Assembly: GCA_043228905.1 (NCBI GenBank)
Contig: JBHGNT010000012.1
Span: 9,734,001 to 9,798,000 of the forward strand
Length of the DNA: 64,000 nucleotides
From: Azolla caroliniana
Taxonomy: Eukaryota > Polypodiophyta
Direction of reading: 5' to 3'
Shown one piece after another: positions 44,662-53,710 of this stretch; within the stretch, counting starts at the first letter, position 1, and each line of letters starts with the position of its first letter. The notes below the pieces were generated by a model, which had not been told where the DNA came from, did not search any database, and saw nothing but the letters and a program-made list of their open reading frames with translations. The translations under genes and the position numbers were made by a program.

Positions 44662-46618
44662 TTACTCGGTAACCCTAGCTCCCTTGTCTTCATGGTTGTT
44701 AGCTAGCGGTTTGCCGTTGCCTATGTCTGCATTGTTCTCTGGTTGATGAAACGGGTTCTGTGGCTTGGATCCATAATATGGTTTAAGTCGGAACCCATTT
44801 ACCCACTTGTCCAGCACCTCGTCAGCTAACGTTCCCAACTGATATGAGTTGTTGAACTCTCGTGTTACCAAATATGGTCCAGTCGACCGGAACCGTAGCC
44901 TCCCCGACATCTTTCCCATCCGGGTCTGGAACACTAGTACCAACTTGCCGATTCCAAACATCTTCTTATTACCCTTTTGATGGCGGTCGACGAATGCTTT
45001 TCTTCGTCGTTGCTCGAGTTCCATTTGCATTAGGCTCGCTACTCGGTGTTCCTCCAGCTCGCATAGTGCTGCTAACTGGATTTTCCCGACTCCTTCTCGC
45101 TCAACCGCTCCCGGACCTATATCCGTAAGCTTGGAATCTGGAATTCAATTGGCATCACCGCTTCGAAACCAAACGCTAACTGGAATGGTATTCTGTATGC
45201 CGTTTGGTAAGTCCATAACGCGTTGTGCAACTTTGTATCCCAATCGGTTCGGTTCTCATTGACAATCTTCTAGAGAATGTTCTCCAGAGTTTTATTTTGT
45301 AGATTCAGCCAATCCATTGGCCTGTGGGTAATAAGGGGTGCTTCGATTGTGCACGACCACATAAAATGTTGTTAGGCTTTCAACCACCTGACCAAGAAAT
45401 TGTCCACCTTGGTCACTGATTAATTCGATTGGACATCTAGACCGGCACCAGATGTACTCGTACAAGAACTTTGTCGTTGACCTCACGGTATTGTCACGTA
45501 GTGCCTTGGTTTCCACCCATTTTGTACAGTAATCCGTGGTGAAAATTATGTACCTATTCCGGATTCGCATTGCTGGTGGCTTGAATGGTCCAACGAAGTC
45601 CAAGCCCCATTTTTGGAATGGCTCTAGAGGTAGTACCGGTTGGTGCAACATGCGCGCTTGTTCCATTGGCTAACCCATTCTTTGACACAGATCACATTCC
45701 TTTGTATATCGAACCGAGTCCTTTAGTGTCATTGGCCACCATAAGACATTGCGACATATTTTCCTTGTCGTAGCTTCACCGGCATAACTTGCAGCCCAAC
45801 AAATAATGTCGGTATTTGGCTCTCCAGATTCTAACTGGCTCAAGTAATCGGCAACCCCATGTTTCATACCGGGCCGGTGATAGATCTCAAATTCAAATTC
45901 GTGTAATAATAATGTCCATCGGGCCAGCTTGCCGGTGAGTGATGCCTTCGAGACCAAGTATAAAAGCATTGAATAGTCTACATGGAATGAAAACTTGCGG
46001 CCCAACAAATAATGTCGGTATTTGGTGACACTATATATCATTCCTACGGCTTCTCTTTCCAGAGTGCAATAATTCCGCTCCACCTTTGAAAGCTTTCGAC
46101 TACCGTAGTACACCGACCGGTACCATTTCGGTTCGGTAAGTTGCATGAGTACGCTGTCGATTACGATATCCGACGCGTCCACGAAGACATGGAACTCTTT
46201 TGACCAGTTCAGGGGTTATACCACTGGTGCTTGTGATAGCATTACCTTGAGTGCGGGTAAGCCTTGTCCTCTTCATCCGTCCAATTAAATGGTGTCCGGT
46301 GTACAATTGCGTGTAGTGTCGTGGCGAGGTCTGCCAAGTACCGGAGCATCCGGCTATGCCACCGGATCTGTCCTAAGAACCGGCTTAAAGCCTTGGCGGT
46401 CGTTTGTGCTAGCGCCTGTAAAATAGCCTTGACCTTATCCAGGTCCACGAGAATCCCTTCCTTGCTAACAATATGACCCAACAATGTGTCGCTGGTCACA
46501 CCGAAGACACACTTTGTCGGGTTTAAGCTTAACCGGTATCCTCTGCACTTTTGCAAGAATAACCTAAGATGGTCGAGGTGTTCCCCTTTCCGGTTGTATC
46601 CCGCGAAGTCATCTAGGG
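44662..46618 (-). pseudogene. pol: Element B2 RT C-terminus, RNase H and integrase
   Basis: RT part from 46618 with NPTKCVFGVTSDTLLGHIVSK. RNase H: FVDASDIVIDSVLMQL, where a conserved Gly is Asp, and YHRPGMKHGVADYLSQ. The integrase zinc region is shortened by a deletion (about 45790). The core has [19 protein letters not shown] and QANGLAEST. The C-terminal part is LEQRRRKAFVDRHQKGNKK with STGPYLVTREFNNSYQLG (GPY/F-like). Frame breaks occur at about 46250, 45670 and 45290. Confidence 0.85.
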
Positions 46619-48319
46619 ATAGAGAAGACCCAAGGTTAGCTTTACGACAATACTACTTCCTGACCCCTTCCTGAGCAAGGTCTCGTTGCCCTTTGTTTTG
46701 TGAGGCCGGTGGCTCTCGTTGATCACGACTTGTCGACCTTCTGAGATTACCACACAAGCCAAGTGACCAAATGGGTGCAAGCAAGATGAGCACGCAACAT
46801 GAACACACAAGGGGACGATAACACAAACACGAATGTCCGTACGTCTTTATGAGGAGAAGAGGTGCATGGGCATGCCCGAATGCTCCCTCGTCACAAGATG
46901 TCGAACGTATGAGGAAGACACAAAACACATGCACAAATGCTCGTACGCCTTTATGAGGAGGAGAGGTGCATGGGCACGCCCGAAACGCCCCCTCGTCACA
47001 AGACGGCTGAATGTACAAGGAAGACACAAACACACACACAAAATGCTCGTACGCCTTTATGAGGAGGAGAGGTGCATGGGCAAGCCCAAACGGTCCCCTT
47101 GTCAGAAGACGACCGAACGTACAAGAAAGACACAAACACACGCACAAAATGCTCGTACGCCTTTATGAGGAGGAGAGCTGCATGGGCAAGCCCGAAACGG
47201 TCCCTCGTCATAGGACGGCCGAACGTACACGGAAGACACAAACACACGCAAAAATGCTCGTACGTCTTTATGAGGAGGAGAGTTGCATGGGCACGCTTGA
47301 AACGCTTTCTCGTCACAAGACGGCCAAACGTAGAAGGAAGACATGAATAAAGAAAGACGGAGAGAAAGAAACACGATTGATATCGACCAAAGAGATAAAT
47401 ACGTGTTCGATTCCAATGCAAGAGGACCCTTTTTAAATAGGGTTTTGTTTACAATGGCAACTTATAGTTAGCCACAAGCTCAATCAAAACATAAATATTA
47501 AATGCCCTTAGAGACAAAAGCAAATCCGAACACGGCGAAGATGAACACACGAGCACCACCAAAATGCCAATCCCAACAAACCACGACCACCTGAACGGCG
47601 AGCAAATGGGCTCGCAACGACGAACGGGGCAGACCAACGTAGAACCAACGAAGCTTGGGCTCACGAGCACTTTGAGCGCCGACGCGAAGAAGACGAGCAC
47701 GTGGTGATGGGCGAATGAAGGGGTATGAGATGAAGAGAAGTGGTGAATAAGAAGATGAAGAGCTTCAAAGGAAAATTGGCGATAGTCTCCTCCTCCCAAA
47801 ACGTCCTCCCAAATGAGCCCCCCTCGACCTCCTTTTATAGGAAAAAAAGAAGGGGGGGTCGTCAAATTTGTGTTCAATGAAAAAGGAATAAAATTCCTTA
47901 AATCACGTTGCACTATAAGTTTAGATTCAAACCATGCACCTCTAGCTAGTAGTCAATGTGACTATCCACTAGCCCACTAACTCTCTCTTATATAATATAT
48001 AATTCTATCTCTATAAATTCTGAGCATGTCTCTCCTCTATATTTTATCTCTCTTCTCTCTTACTTTTTGCACGGGCTTCTATGCATCCTTTCTACTCTTT
48101 CTTTTCCCTTTGATTTTGCATATGCACAACTAATCGCTTTTGTGTGCACATTTTTGACCCCCCCCCCCCTTTCGCCGGTTTTTTCCACTCTCGAGCACGC
48201 CACATCAGGATAACAGATCGTTGCATGAGTTAGGTGGGAACCACTGAGGTTTTTGGACTATGAGAAAGAAGAATATGAGATAAGGCTTGTAATGAATAGG
48301 TAGAAAGAGAGGTAAGATC
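46619..48319 (-). other. Unclassified LTR-like repeat block
   Basis: No recognisable protein. It holds a roughly 105-bp minisatellite (46830-47340), a TATA-like CCTATAAAAGG (sense, about 47830-47841), a tRNA-like segment (47918-47980) and a C homopolymer run near 48161. The 154-residue minus-strand ORF at 47449-47913 is hydrophobic and Ser/Pro-rich with no domain I recognise. The promoter-like content suggests a minus-strand LTR. Confidence 0.4.
46830..47340. repeat. Minisatellite, ~105-bp units
   Basis: Five units each contain GCTCGTACGCCTTTATGAGG, GAGAGGTGCATGGGCA, a TCCCTCGTCACAAGACGGCC-like part and AAGACACAAACACACGCA. The unit is divisible by three, so ORFs run through all copies on both strands; these are repeat-borne. 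Confidence 0.9.
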
Positions 48320-48324
48320 TCGTG

Positions 48325-48873
48325 TGTCGTGACTCTTGAGTAGGAAGCAGAGAGAGAGAGATGGCGATAGAGATAACGATAACGATAGAGATGGCGAGAG
48401 CGGTAGAGATAGCGATAGTGATAGCAAAAGAGAGTGAAAGAGGGAGAGAGTGCGAGAGAGAGAAAAGTATAAGTGAGAGATAAGAAATGGGAATGCGATT
48501 ATATTATGAGAAAGAAGATTACAAGGAGTAGGCTAAGGGCTAAAGACTGGTGTTGAACCGAATGAGTTGTGATGAGTGTATGGACTCTTATTTATAGGCC
48601 CTTATGGAGTATTCTAGAATGTTCTAGAATATTTTAGATATTTATGAATAATAATAATAATAAATATAATCATGAAATATTCAAGAACATTCTAGAATAA
48701 TCTAGAATGTTCTAAATATCTCGTAATAACTAAACATATAATTATTATGATTACATCTCACATATGTTATTACAATGGTTAAAGTACAATATGTAAACCA
48801 AGAGGTTATGGGTTCGATTCCTGGTTCGCCAAGATGAATGTCATGATAAGCCAAGATGTATGTCTTCATGACA
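48325..48873 (-). repeat. Element E 3' LTR
   Basis: 549 bp, with ends TGTCGTGA on the left and TCATGACA on the right (plus strand), near-perfect inverted repeats. It contains purine-rich (GAGAGA, GCGATAGAGATA) runs in U5, a TATA box in U3 and a tRNA-like segment (48771-48830). The stop codon of Pol lies inside its U3 end. Confidence 0.97.
48771..48830 (+). repeat. tRNA-like sequence in element E LTR
   Basis: Plus-strand CAATGGTTAAAG, then GGTTCGATTCC (48811-48821), a perfect internal B box, and TGGTTCGCCA resembling an acceptor 3' end. The element is transcribed on the other strand, so this sits antisense in U3. The same segment is at 54157-54216. Confidence 0.6.
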
Positions 48874-51800
48874 TTATCCCCCCTTTTCGATGATGAGTTG
48901 CACGAGTCGGAAGAAAAGAGTTCAGACTTGGTTTATGAGGATATTGGTTGTGAAATGCAACAACCATGTCGGAGGCATTGGCAAGATGTTCGGCAGGCTC
49001 CCATGTTCGATCATTAGGTGTATAGCCTAACCAATCAACCAAGTAGTATAGTTTGTTGCGAATGATCTTGGAGTCGAGGATAGCGGCAACCTCATATTCA
49101 GAGCCATTGGAAACGTCAATTGGAGGTGGGGGAGGTGTAACACGACCCGGAATAGAGCTCGTTGTGTAGGGCTCCAAAAGTGAAACATGGAAGACCGGGT
49201 GAAGACGCATATGAGGAGGAAGATCAAGACGAAATGTCACATCATTGATCTTACCACTTATGACATATGGGCCAAAACGTTGATAATCCAATTTGTAGCA
49301 AGGTCGGGTCGTTTTAATGCTACCTTGTAAGAGCCATACACGATCGCCTACTTGAAATGTAGTCGATGAATCACGCCGATGACGGTCAGCAATCTTCTTT
49401 TGAGTGTTTTGGGCTTCACATAAATGATGCAAAAGCATATCCTGAACTTCTTGGAGTCGAGTGAGCCGATCTTCAGCACCTGGGTTTTTTGGGAGTTCAG
49501 GATGTTCAAGCATCGTCCAACGAGGATGGTACCCAATGTTTGCAAAAAATGGGGAATATCCAGTAGAAGAATGCTCGGAGTTGTTATAAGCAAATTCTGC
49601 CAAAGGTAGTAAATCCACCCAATCATCTTGTTGATAGTTGACAAAACAACGTAGATATTGTTCGACTGTTTGGTTGGTGCGCTCACTCTGCCCATTAGTC
49701 TCTGGATGGTAGCCGGAAGAGAGTTTACAAGAAGTATGTAAGAGTTTGAACATGTGCCGCCAAAATTTCGAGATGAATTGGGGACCCCGATCACTGATAA
49801 TATCATCCGGAAGACCATGATGGCGAAACACCTCCCGCATGAGTAAATCAGCTGTCTCTTGACTAGTAATGGTCTTTGTGCATGGAAGGAAATGTGCCAT
49901 CTTCGTAAAACGATCGACAACCGTGAGAATCGAATCAAATCCCTTGGAAGGTGGAAGATCCGTAATAAAGTCCAAGGAAATAGATTTCCATGGGCTCTCC
50001 GGAATAGGCATGGGCTGTAATAAGCCATATGGATGATGTCGAGGTTTTTTTGATCGGCAACATGTATCACAGCTACGAACATAATCCGTAACAAAATGGC
50101 GAAGCCGTGGCCACCAATATCGGCGAGAAATCAACTCAAAAGTCTTGTGGATGCCAAACTGTCCCGCCATTGGTGTGTCATGACATTGTTGCATGACTTT
50201 GAGTCGAGAAGGACCGTCAGGCACATACAAGAGAGTTTGTCGAAAAAGTAACCCATCATGCCAACTAAACTGGGTGTAGTCTAGATGAGGATTTTGAGTT
50301 TGGGAGCTAGATGCACGATTTGGGATAATATGGCTCAAAACCTCTTGGGCGAACGCATCAGTCGCAATCTGCTCACGAATGGAATCAAGAAGCCTTGAAT
50401 CTCCCGGTGTGTTGATGGTATGCATTGCCATTATTCGTAGACGATCAGGACCTAAGAGGATTTGCTTTTGGCTTTCAAATGCGGCCTCTCCAGGTTGAAG
50501 TTCCATATACGAACGTCTAGATAAAGCATCTGCTTTTCCTTGTTGCATCCCAGGGCGATATAGAATTACAAAATCGAAACGAGTTAAGAACTGCGCCCAA
50601 CGAGCTTGTCGTCGATTCAAGACTCGAGCACTTTGAAAGTATGTTAGATTTTTATGATCATTGTAGACAATAATCTGCTGAGAAGAACCTTCCAGAAAAT
50701 GACGCCATTGTTGAAAAGAATCCACAATGGCAAGAAGCTCTTTGTCGTGAATCTCATAGTTGATTTCTGCGGCTTCAAATTTTCGTGAGTGAAAAGCCAC
50801 CGGGTGCAGTTCACCATCATCACCAATTTGGGATAGTACACTTCCGAGTGCGAAATCCGATGCATCAGCTTCAAGTATAAAGCGCCTCATTGGATCGACA
50901 TGGATTAAGATTGGTGCGGATGTAAATGCTTGCTTTAAACCCTCAAATGCAGAGTTCGCATCTATACTCCATACAAATGATCGATTCTTGTGCGTCAGTT
51001 GAGTGAGGGGCAACACAATTTTTGAATAATCTTTGATGAACTTGCGATAAAAGTTTGCGAACCCCAAAAAACATTGCACATCTCGCACGGACTGTGGTGT
51101 TTGCCAATCCAAAATTGTTTGAACCTTTGATGGATCCATAGAGATGCCATTTGAAGAGACTATGTACCCCAAAAACTCCACTTGACATTGGTCGAAACTA
51201 CACTTCTCCAATTTTGCATAGAGACCATACTCTCGTAGCCGTTGCAAAACTTGGCGAACATGTATATCATGTTCTTCTTGAGTTTTTGAGTAGATCAAGA
51301 TATCATCCAGGTAAACAATGATGAAGATATCGAGGAAGTCTCGAAAAATATCATTCGCCATATGTTGGAAGACTGCTGGTGCATTCGTGAGGCCAAAAGG
51401 CATCACTGTGTACTCAAAATGACCATAGCGAGTGCGGAACGCCGTCTTCCATTCATCCCCAGGACGAATTCGAACAAGGTTGTAGGCACCTCGAAGATCT
51501 AACTTCGTGAAATACTTTGCTTCACTGAGGCGTTCTAGAAGGCTTGAGATCAATGGGAGAGCATATCGGTTTCTAACGGTCACTTTATTCAAGCCTCGAT
51601 AATCCACGACCATACGAAGCGTACCATCTTTCTTCTTAACGAAAAAGATGGGTGCACCAGCAGGAGATTTTGAATGTTGGATGAAACCATTTGCCAAGTT
51701 CTCATTGATATATTCTCGAAGAACCTCTAACTCCGTGGGCGAAAGATTATAAATTGGTCCCCATGGAGGCTCTTTTCCTGGCTGCAAATCAATTGGGCAA

Positions 51801-52534
51801 TCATATGGTCGATGCTCTGGTAGTCTATTAGCCTTCACCTTATCGAACACATCGGAGAATTCTATGTACTTCTTTGGTAGTTGGACCCCCAATTCTTGTG
51901 AGCTAGATGAGGGAGTTGCTAAAACCGCAAATACCATCATGTCTTCCTTTCTTCCATCCTCTCGTAATTGATGTATAGAGATTGTTGAAATTGTGGGGGA
52001 TCCTAGATCCTTAGTTGGAGCTTCAAGAGACTTGGATTGTACGGTGACCTCTTCAATAGTTCTTTTTCTCCAATCAATGGTTGGGTTATGTAACTCAAAC
52101 CAAGGAAGACCAAGAACTAGAGAGTGCTCCGGACTACTAATGATGTTAAATGAGATGACACTAGCCAAATTACCTAGGACTACACGAATTGGTTCAGACT
52201 CTTCGACTATATCTCCTGATGCTATAGGGCGACCATCGATGACTCCTACAGCTACTGGGTTTGGGAGTTTTTTCAAGATGATGTTTTGAGTCAATGCAAA
52301 CTCGCGATCCATGAAACAAGAATTGGCTCCGGAATCTAGGAGGGCAGAGGCTAGGGCGCGATGACCTGTAGATGTGCTAAGCTCGACTTGTGCAGAAAAA
52401 ACTCTACTAACTTGATTTGATGCAATGGAACCACAACTAGGTACTGACTCTACATAACTAGGATGGTCCAACCAAATGGCTCCTATTTTGGCCGGACTTA
52501 TTCGTTTAACACATCCTCTAATTGGCTCAAGACA
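48866..52534 (-). CDS. pol: Element E Pol (protease, RT, RNase H, integrase, chromodomain)
   Basis: The frame opens at 52534 inside gag and has no ATG near its start, so it is probably made by -1 frameshifting. Counting residues from codon 52471: protease DSGA 46-49; RT with YLDD 387-390; RNase H with Asp536, Glu578, Asp605; integrase HHCC about 763-804 and catalytic Asp834, Asp894, Glu930; GPY/F motif near 1067; chromodomain about 1125-1178 (EYEVAAILDSK, YYLVDWLGYTPNDRTWEP). All catalytic residues are present and I see no stops. The last codons overlap the polypurine tract and the 3' LTR. Confidence 0.95.
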   Translation of the reverse strand, partial: CLEPIRGCVKRISPAKIGAIWLDHPSYVESVPSCGSIASNQVSRVFSAQVELSTSTGHRALASALLDSGANSCFMDREFALTQNIILKKLPNPVAVGVIDGRPIASGDIVEESEPIRVVLGNLASVISFNIISSPEHSLVLGLPWFELHNPTIDWRKRTIEEVTVQSKSLEAPTKDLGSPTISTISIHQLREDGRKEDMMVFAVLATPSSSSQELGVQLPKKYIEFSDVFDKVKANRLPEHRPYDCPIDLQPGKEPPWGPIYNLSPTELEVLREYINENLANGFIQHSKSPAGAPIFFVKKKDGTLRMVVDYRGLNKVTVRNRYALPLISSLLERLSEAKYFTKLDLRGAYNLVRIRPGDEWKTAFRTRYGHFEYTVMPFGLTNAPAVFQHMANDIFRDFLDIFIIVYLDDILIYSKTQEEHDIHVRQVLQRLREYGLYAKLEKCSFDQCQVEFLGYIVSSNGISMDPSKVQTILDWQTPQSVRDVQCFLGFANFYRKFIKDYSKIVLPLTQLTHKNRSFVWSIDANSAFEGLKQAFTSAPILIHVDPMRRFILEADASDFALGSVLSQIGDDGELHPVAFHSRKFEAAEINYEIHDKELLAIVDSFQQWRHFLEGSSQQIIVYNDHKNLTYFQSARVLNRRQARWAQFLTRFDFVILYRPGMQQGKADALSRRSYMELQPGEAAFESQKQILLGPDRLRIMAMHTINTPGDSRLLDSIREQIATDAFAQEVLSHIIPNRASSSQTQNPHLDYTQFSWHDGLLFRQTLLYVPDGPSRLKVMQQCHDTPMAGQFGIHKTFELISRRYWWPRLRHFVTDYVRSCDTCCRSKKPRHHPYGLLQPMPIPESPWKSISLDFITDLPPSKGFDSILTVVDRFTKMAHFLPCTKTITSQETADLLMREVFRHHGLPDDIISDRGPQFISKFWRHMFKLLHTSCKLSSGYHPETNGQSERTNQTVEQYLRCFVNYQQDDWVDLLPLAEFAYNNSEHSSTGYSPFFANIGYHPRWTMLEHPELPKNPGAEDRLTRLQEVQDMLLHHLCEAQNTQKKIADRHRRDSSTTFQVGDRVWLLQGSIKTTRPCYKLDYQRFGPYVISGKINDVTFRLDLPPHMRLHPVFHVSLLEPYTTSSIPGRVTPPPPPIDVSNGSEYEVAAILDSKIIRNKLYYLVDWLGYTPNDRTWEPAEHLANASDMVVAFHNQYPHKPSLNSFLPTRATHHRKGGIMS
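48874..48889 (-). promoter_or_regulatory. Element E polypurine tract
   Basis: In sense the sequence is CGAAAAGGGGGGATAA directly before the LTR TGTCATGA. It primes plus-strand DNA synthesis in this family. Here it also encodes the Pol C-terminal RKGGI residues. Confidence 0.85.
52466..52510 (-). promoter_or_regulatory. Programmed -1 frameshift signal between gag and pol
   Basis: In sense: slippery heptamer G TTA AAC (52510-52504) in the gag frame, three codons before the gag stop. Then a 6-nt spacer GAATAA, then an 11-bp stem GTCCGGCCAAA (52497-52487) paired with TTTGGTTGGAC (52476-52466), two pairs being G-U, around a 10-nt loop. After slippage the pol frame continues without a stop. Heptamer, spacer and stem all fit the known arrangement; a pseudoknot was not tested. 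Confidence 0.9.
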
Positions 52535-53625
52535 TCAAATCTATTCTCATGGCATGGGCTATTAGGCTTAGTACTTAAGTTATTAGAAGTGATAGTAGAA
52601 CTTGATGTAGGGTTGTCATGTGCACTTACTTGGTAAACTTGACGCCTGGGTTTATGTGGACAATTCACAGCTATATGTCCTGGACCACCACAGTAGAGGC
52701 ATAGGCGATGCGCCCGACGTCGTTGTTTCTCAGCATCTGATAAGGGCCCTCGACGTTGTGTCGACTCTATTTCCATCGGAGTGGGACCATCCCTCGTAAC
52801 GGGTCTAGAACCTTGTGGCGGTGTGGCGACTATAGAAGCGTATGTCTGTTCCGGTTGGCGGCGTAACATTTGTTGACGTTCAGAACGTCGCTCAAATAGG
52901 CGATTATCACATCGCACAGCTCGGCTAATAGCTTCAGTAAGAGACTTTGGATCTTCATGGAAAGTAAGAAGAAGATCTTTGACATCATTACGCAAACCCT
53001 GACGGAATTGATCCATTAAGGCTGCCTCATCCCAAGGGATGTCGCATGCCAAGAGACGGAAATCTGCGGCATAAGCTGAAGCGGGACGATCTCCTTGTCG
53101 GAGTCTTCGAATCTTGTTTATTGCAGTCCTAGTGCTATCCGTATCTCCAAAACTAGCTTGAAACTCCTTAACGAATGCCTCGAAATCCTCCAGTAATGGT
53201 GATTTCTTCTCAAGAAGTGGTGCAAACCATGCTAACGCTGTACCGCTTAGCAAGGTTCCTATTAATCCCACACGGGCAGCATCAGTTGGATACCGATTGG
53301 GATGTAACTGAATCACCAAACGAACTTGATTCAGGAAACCTCGAAAGAGAGATCTGGTACCATCAAACTTGGCAGGGAGGCTAATCTTTGGTTCCCTTGG
53401 GGAGTTTTGAACCCCCGCCGCTTGTTCTCGTAATGTTAATATAGTAGCCTCAAGTTGATGAACCCGTTGTGATAACTCCTCAAATTGATGAGCTTTCTCA
53501 GTACTGACTTGTTGAAGATCCCCGAGTAGCCTTTGATTTTCTTGCTCTAATGCCACAAACTTAGTGGTGAGCATATCGAGCTCCGAAAGGACACGCATAT
53601 ACTCTTGCTTGCTGACCGACTCCAT
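52498..53625 (-). CDS. gag: Element E Gag
   Basis: A 375-residue protein starting 85 bases inside the 5' LTR. An N-terminal coiled coil (about 1-70: VLSELDMLTTKFVALEQENQ...) is followed by a capsid core (about 82-240). This includes LPAKFDGTRSLFRGFLNQ, GTALAWFAPLLEKKSP and INKIRRLRQGDRPASAYAADF. A zinc knuckle CLYCGGPGHIAVNC lies at about 313-326. The capsid pattern is that of the sushi/RTL Gag group known from vertebrate elements (family knowledge, not a search). It forms the particle in which reverse transcription occurs. Confidence 0.93.
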   Translation of the reverse strand: MESVSKQEYMRVLSELDMLTTKFVALEQENQRLLGDLQQVSTEKAHQFEELSQRVHQLEATILTLREQAAGVQNSPREPKISLPAKFDGTRSLFRGFLNQVRLVIQLHPNRYPTDAARVGLIGTLLSGTALAWFAPLLEKKSPLLEDFEAFVKEFQASFGDTDSTRTAINKIRRLRQGDRPASAYAADFRLLACDIPWDEAALMDQFRQGLRNDVKDLLLTFHEDPKSLTEAISRAVRCDNRLFERRSERQQMLRRQPEQTYASIVATPPQGSRPVTRDGPTPMEIESTQRRGPLSDAEKQRRRAHRLCLYCGGPGHIAVNCPHKPRRQVYQVSAHDNPTSSSTITSNNLSTKPNSPCHENRFDVLSQLEDVLNE

Positions 53626-53697
53626 AACCGCGGGGGAAAAAGAAAGAAGGATAAAGAAGAAAGCTTGCTAGGGTTATTGGAGAAAGGGAAAAGAAAT

Positions 53698-53708
53698 ATT
53701 CGGTTCAA
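53698..53708 (-). promoter_or_regulatory. Element E self-priming primer binding site
   Basis: In sense, TTGAACCGAAT lies two bases inside the 5' LTR where a tRNA primer site should be, but has no TGG start. Its exact 11-nt complement ATTCGGTTCAA occurs in the LTR (53939-53949) at the predicted transcript 5' end, 33 nt after the first T of TATAAATA. This is the Tf1/sushi arrangement, in which the mRNA 5' end folds back and serves as primer. Confidence 0.88.
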
Positions 53709-53710
53709 AC

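Larger units (their letters stand above)
35846..46618 (-). mobile_element. Gypsy element B2 (second B-family copy), interrupted by copia F
   Basis: The 3' LTR (35846-36281), accessory ORF and part of pol run rightward to an abrupt end at about 46618 inside RT. Copia element F interrupts the accessory ORF at 37197. Nucleotide identity to element B is high where both exist (for example 45287-45770 against 15833-16310). It has lost the 5' half. Confidence 0.85.

Noticed and set aside
46833-47421. Overlapping ORFs of about 100-160 residues on both strands
   Set aside because: The 105-bp minisatellite unit is a multiple of three, so open frames persist in every copy by construction.
47449-47913. 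154-residue minus-strand ORF as a gene
   Set aside because: It has no recognisable domain or homologue in the window and lies in a promoter-like repeat block; retained only as a note.
53698-53710. tRNA primer site for element E
   Set aside because: No TGG start and no tRNA 3'-end match; the self-complementary explanation fits exactly.
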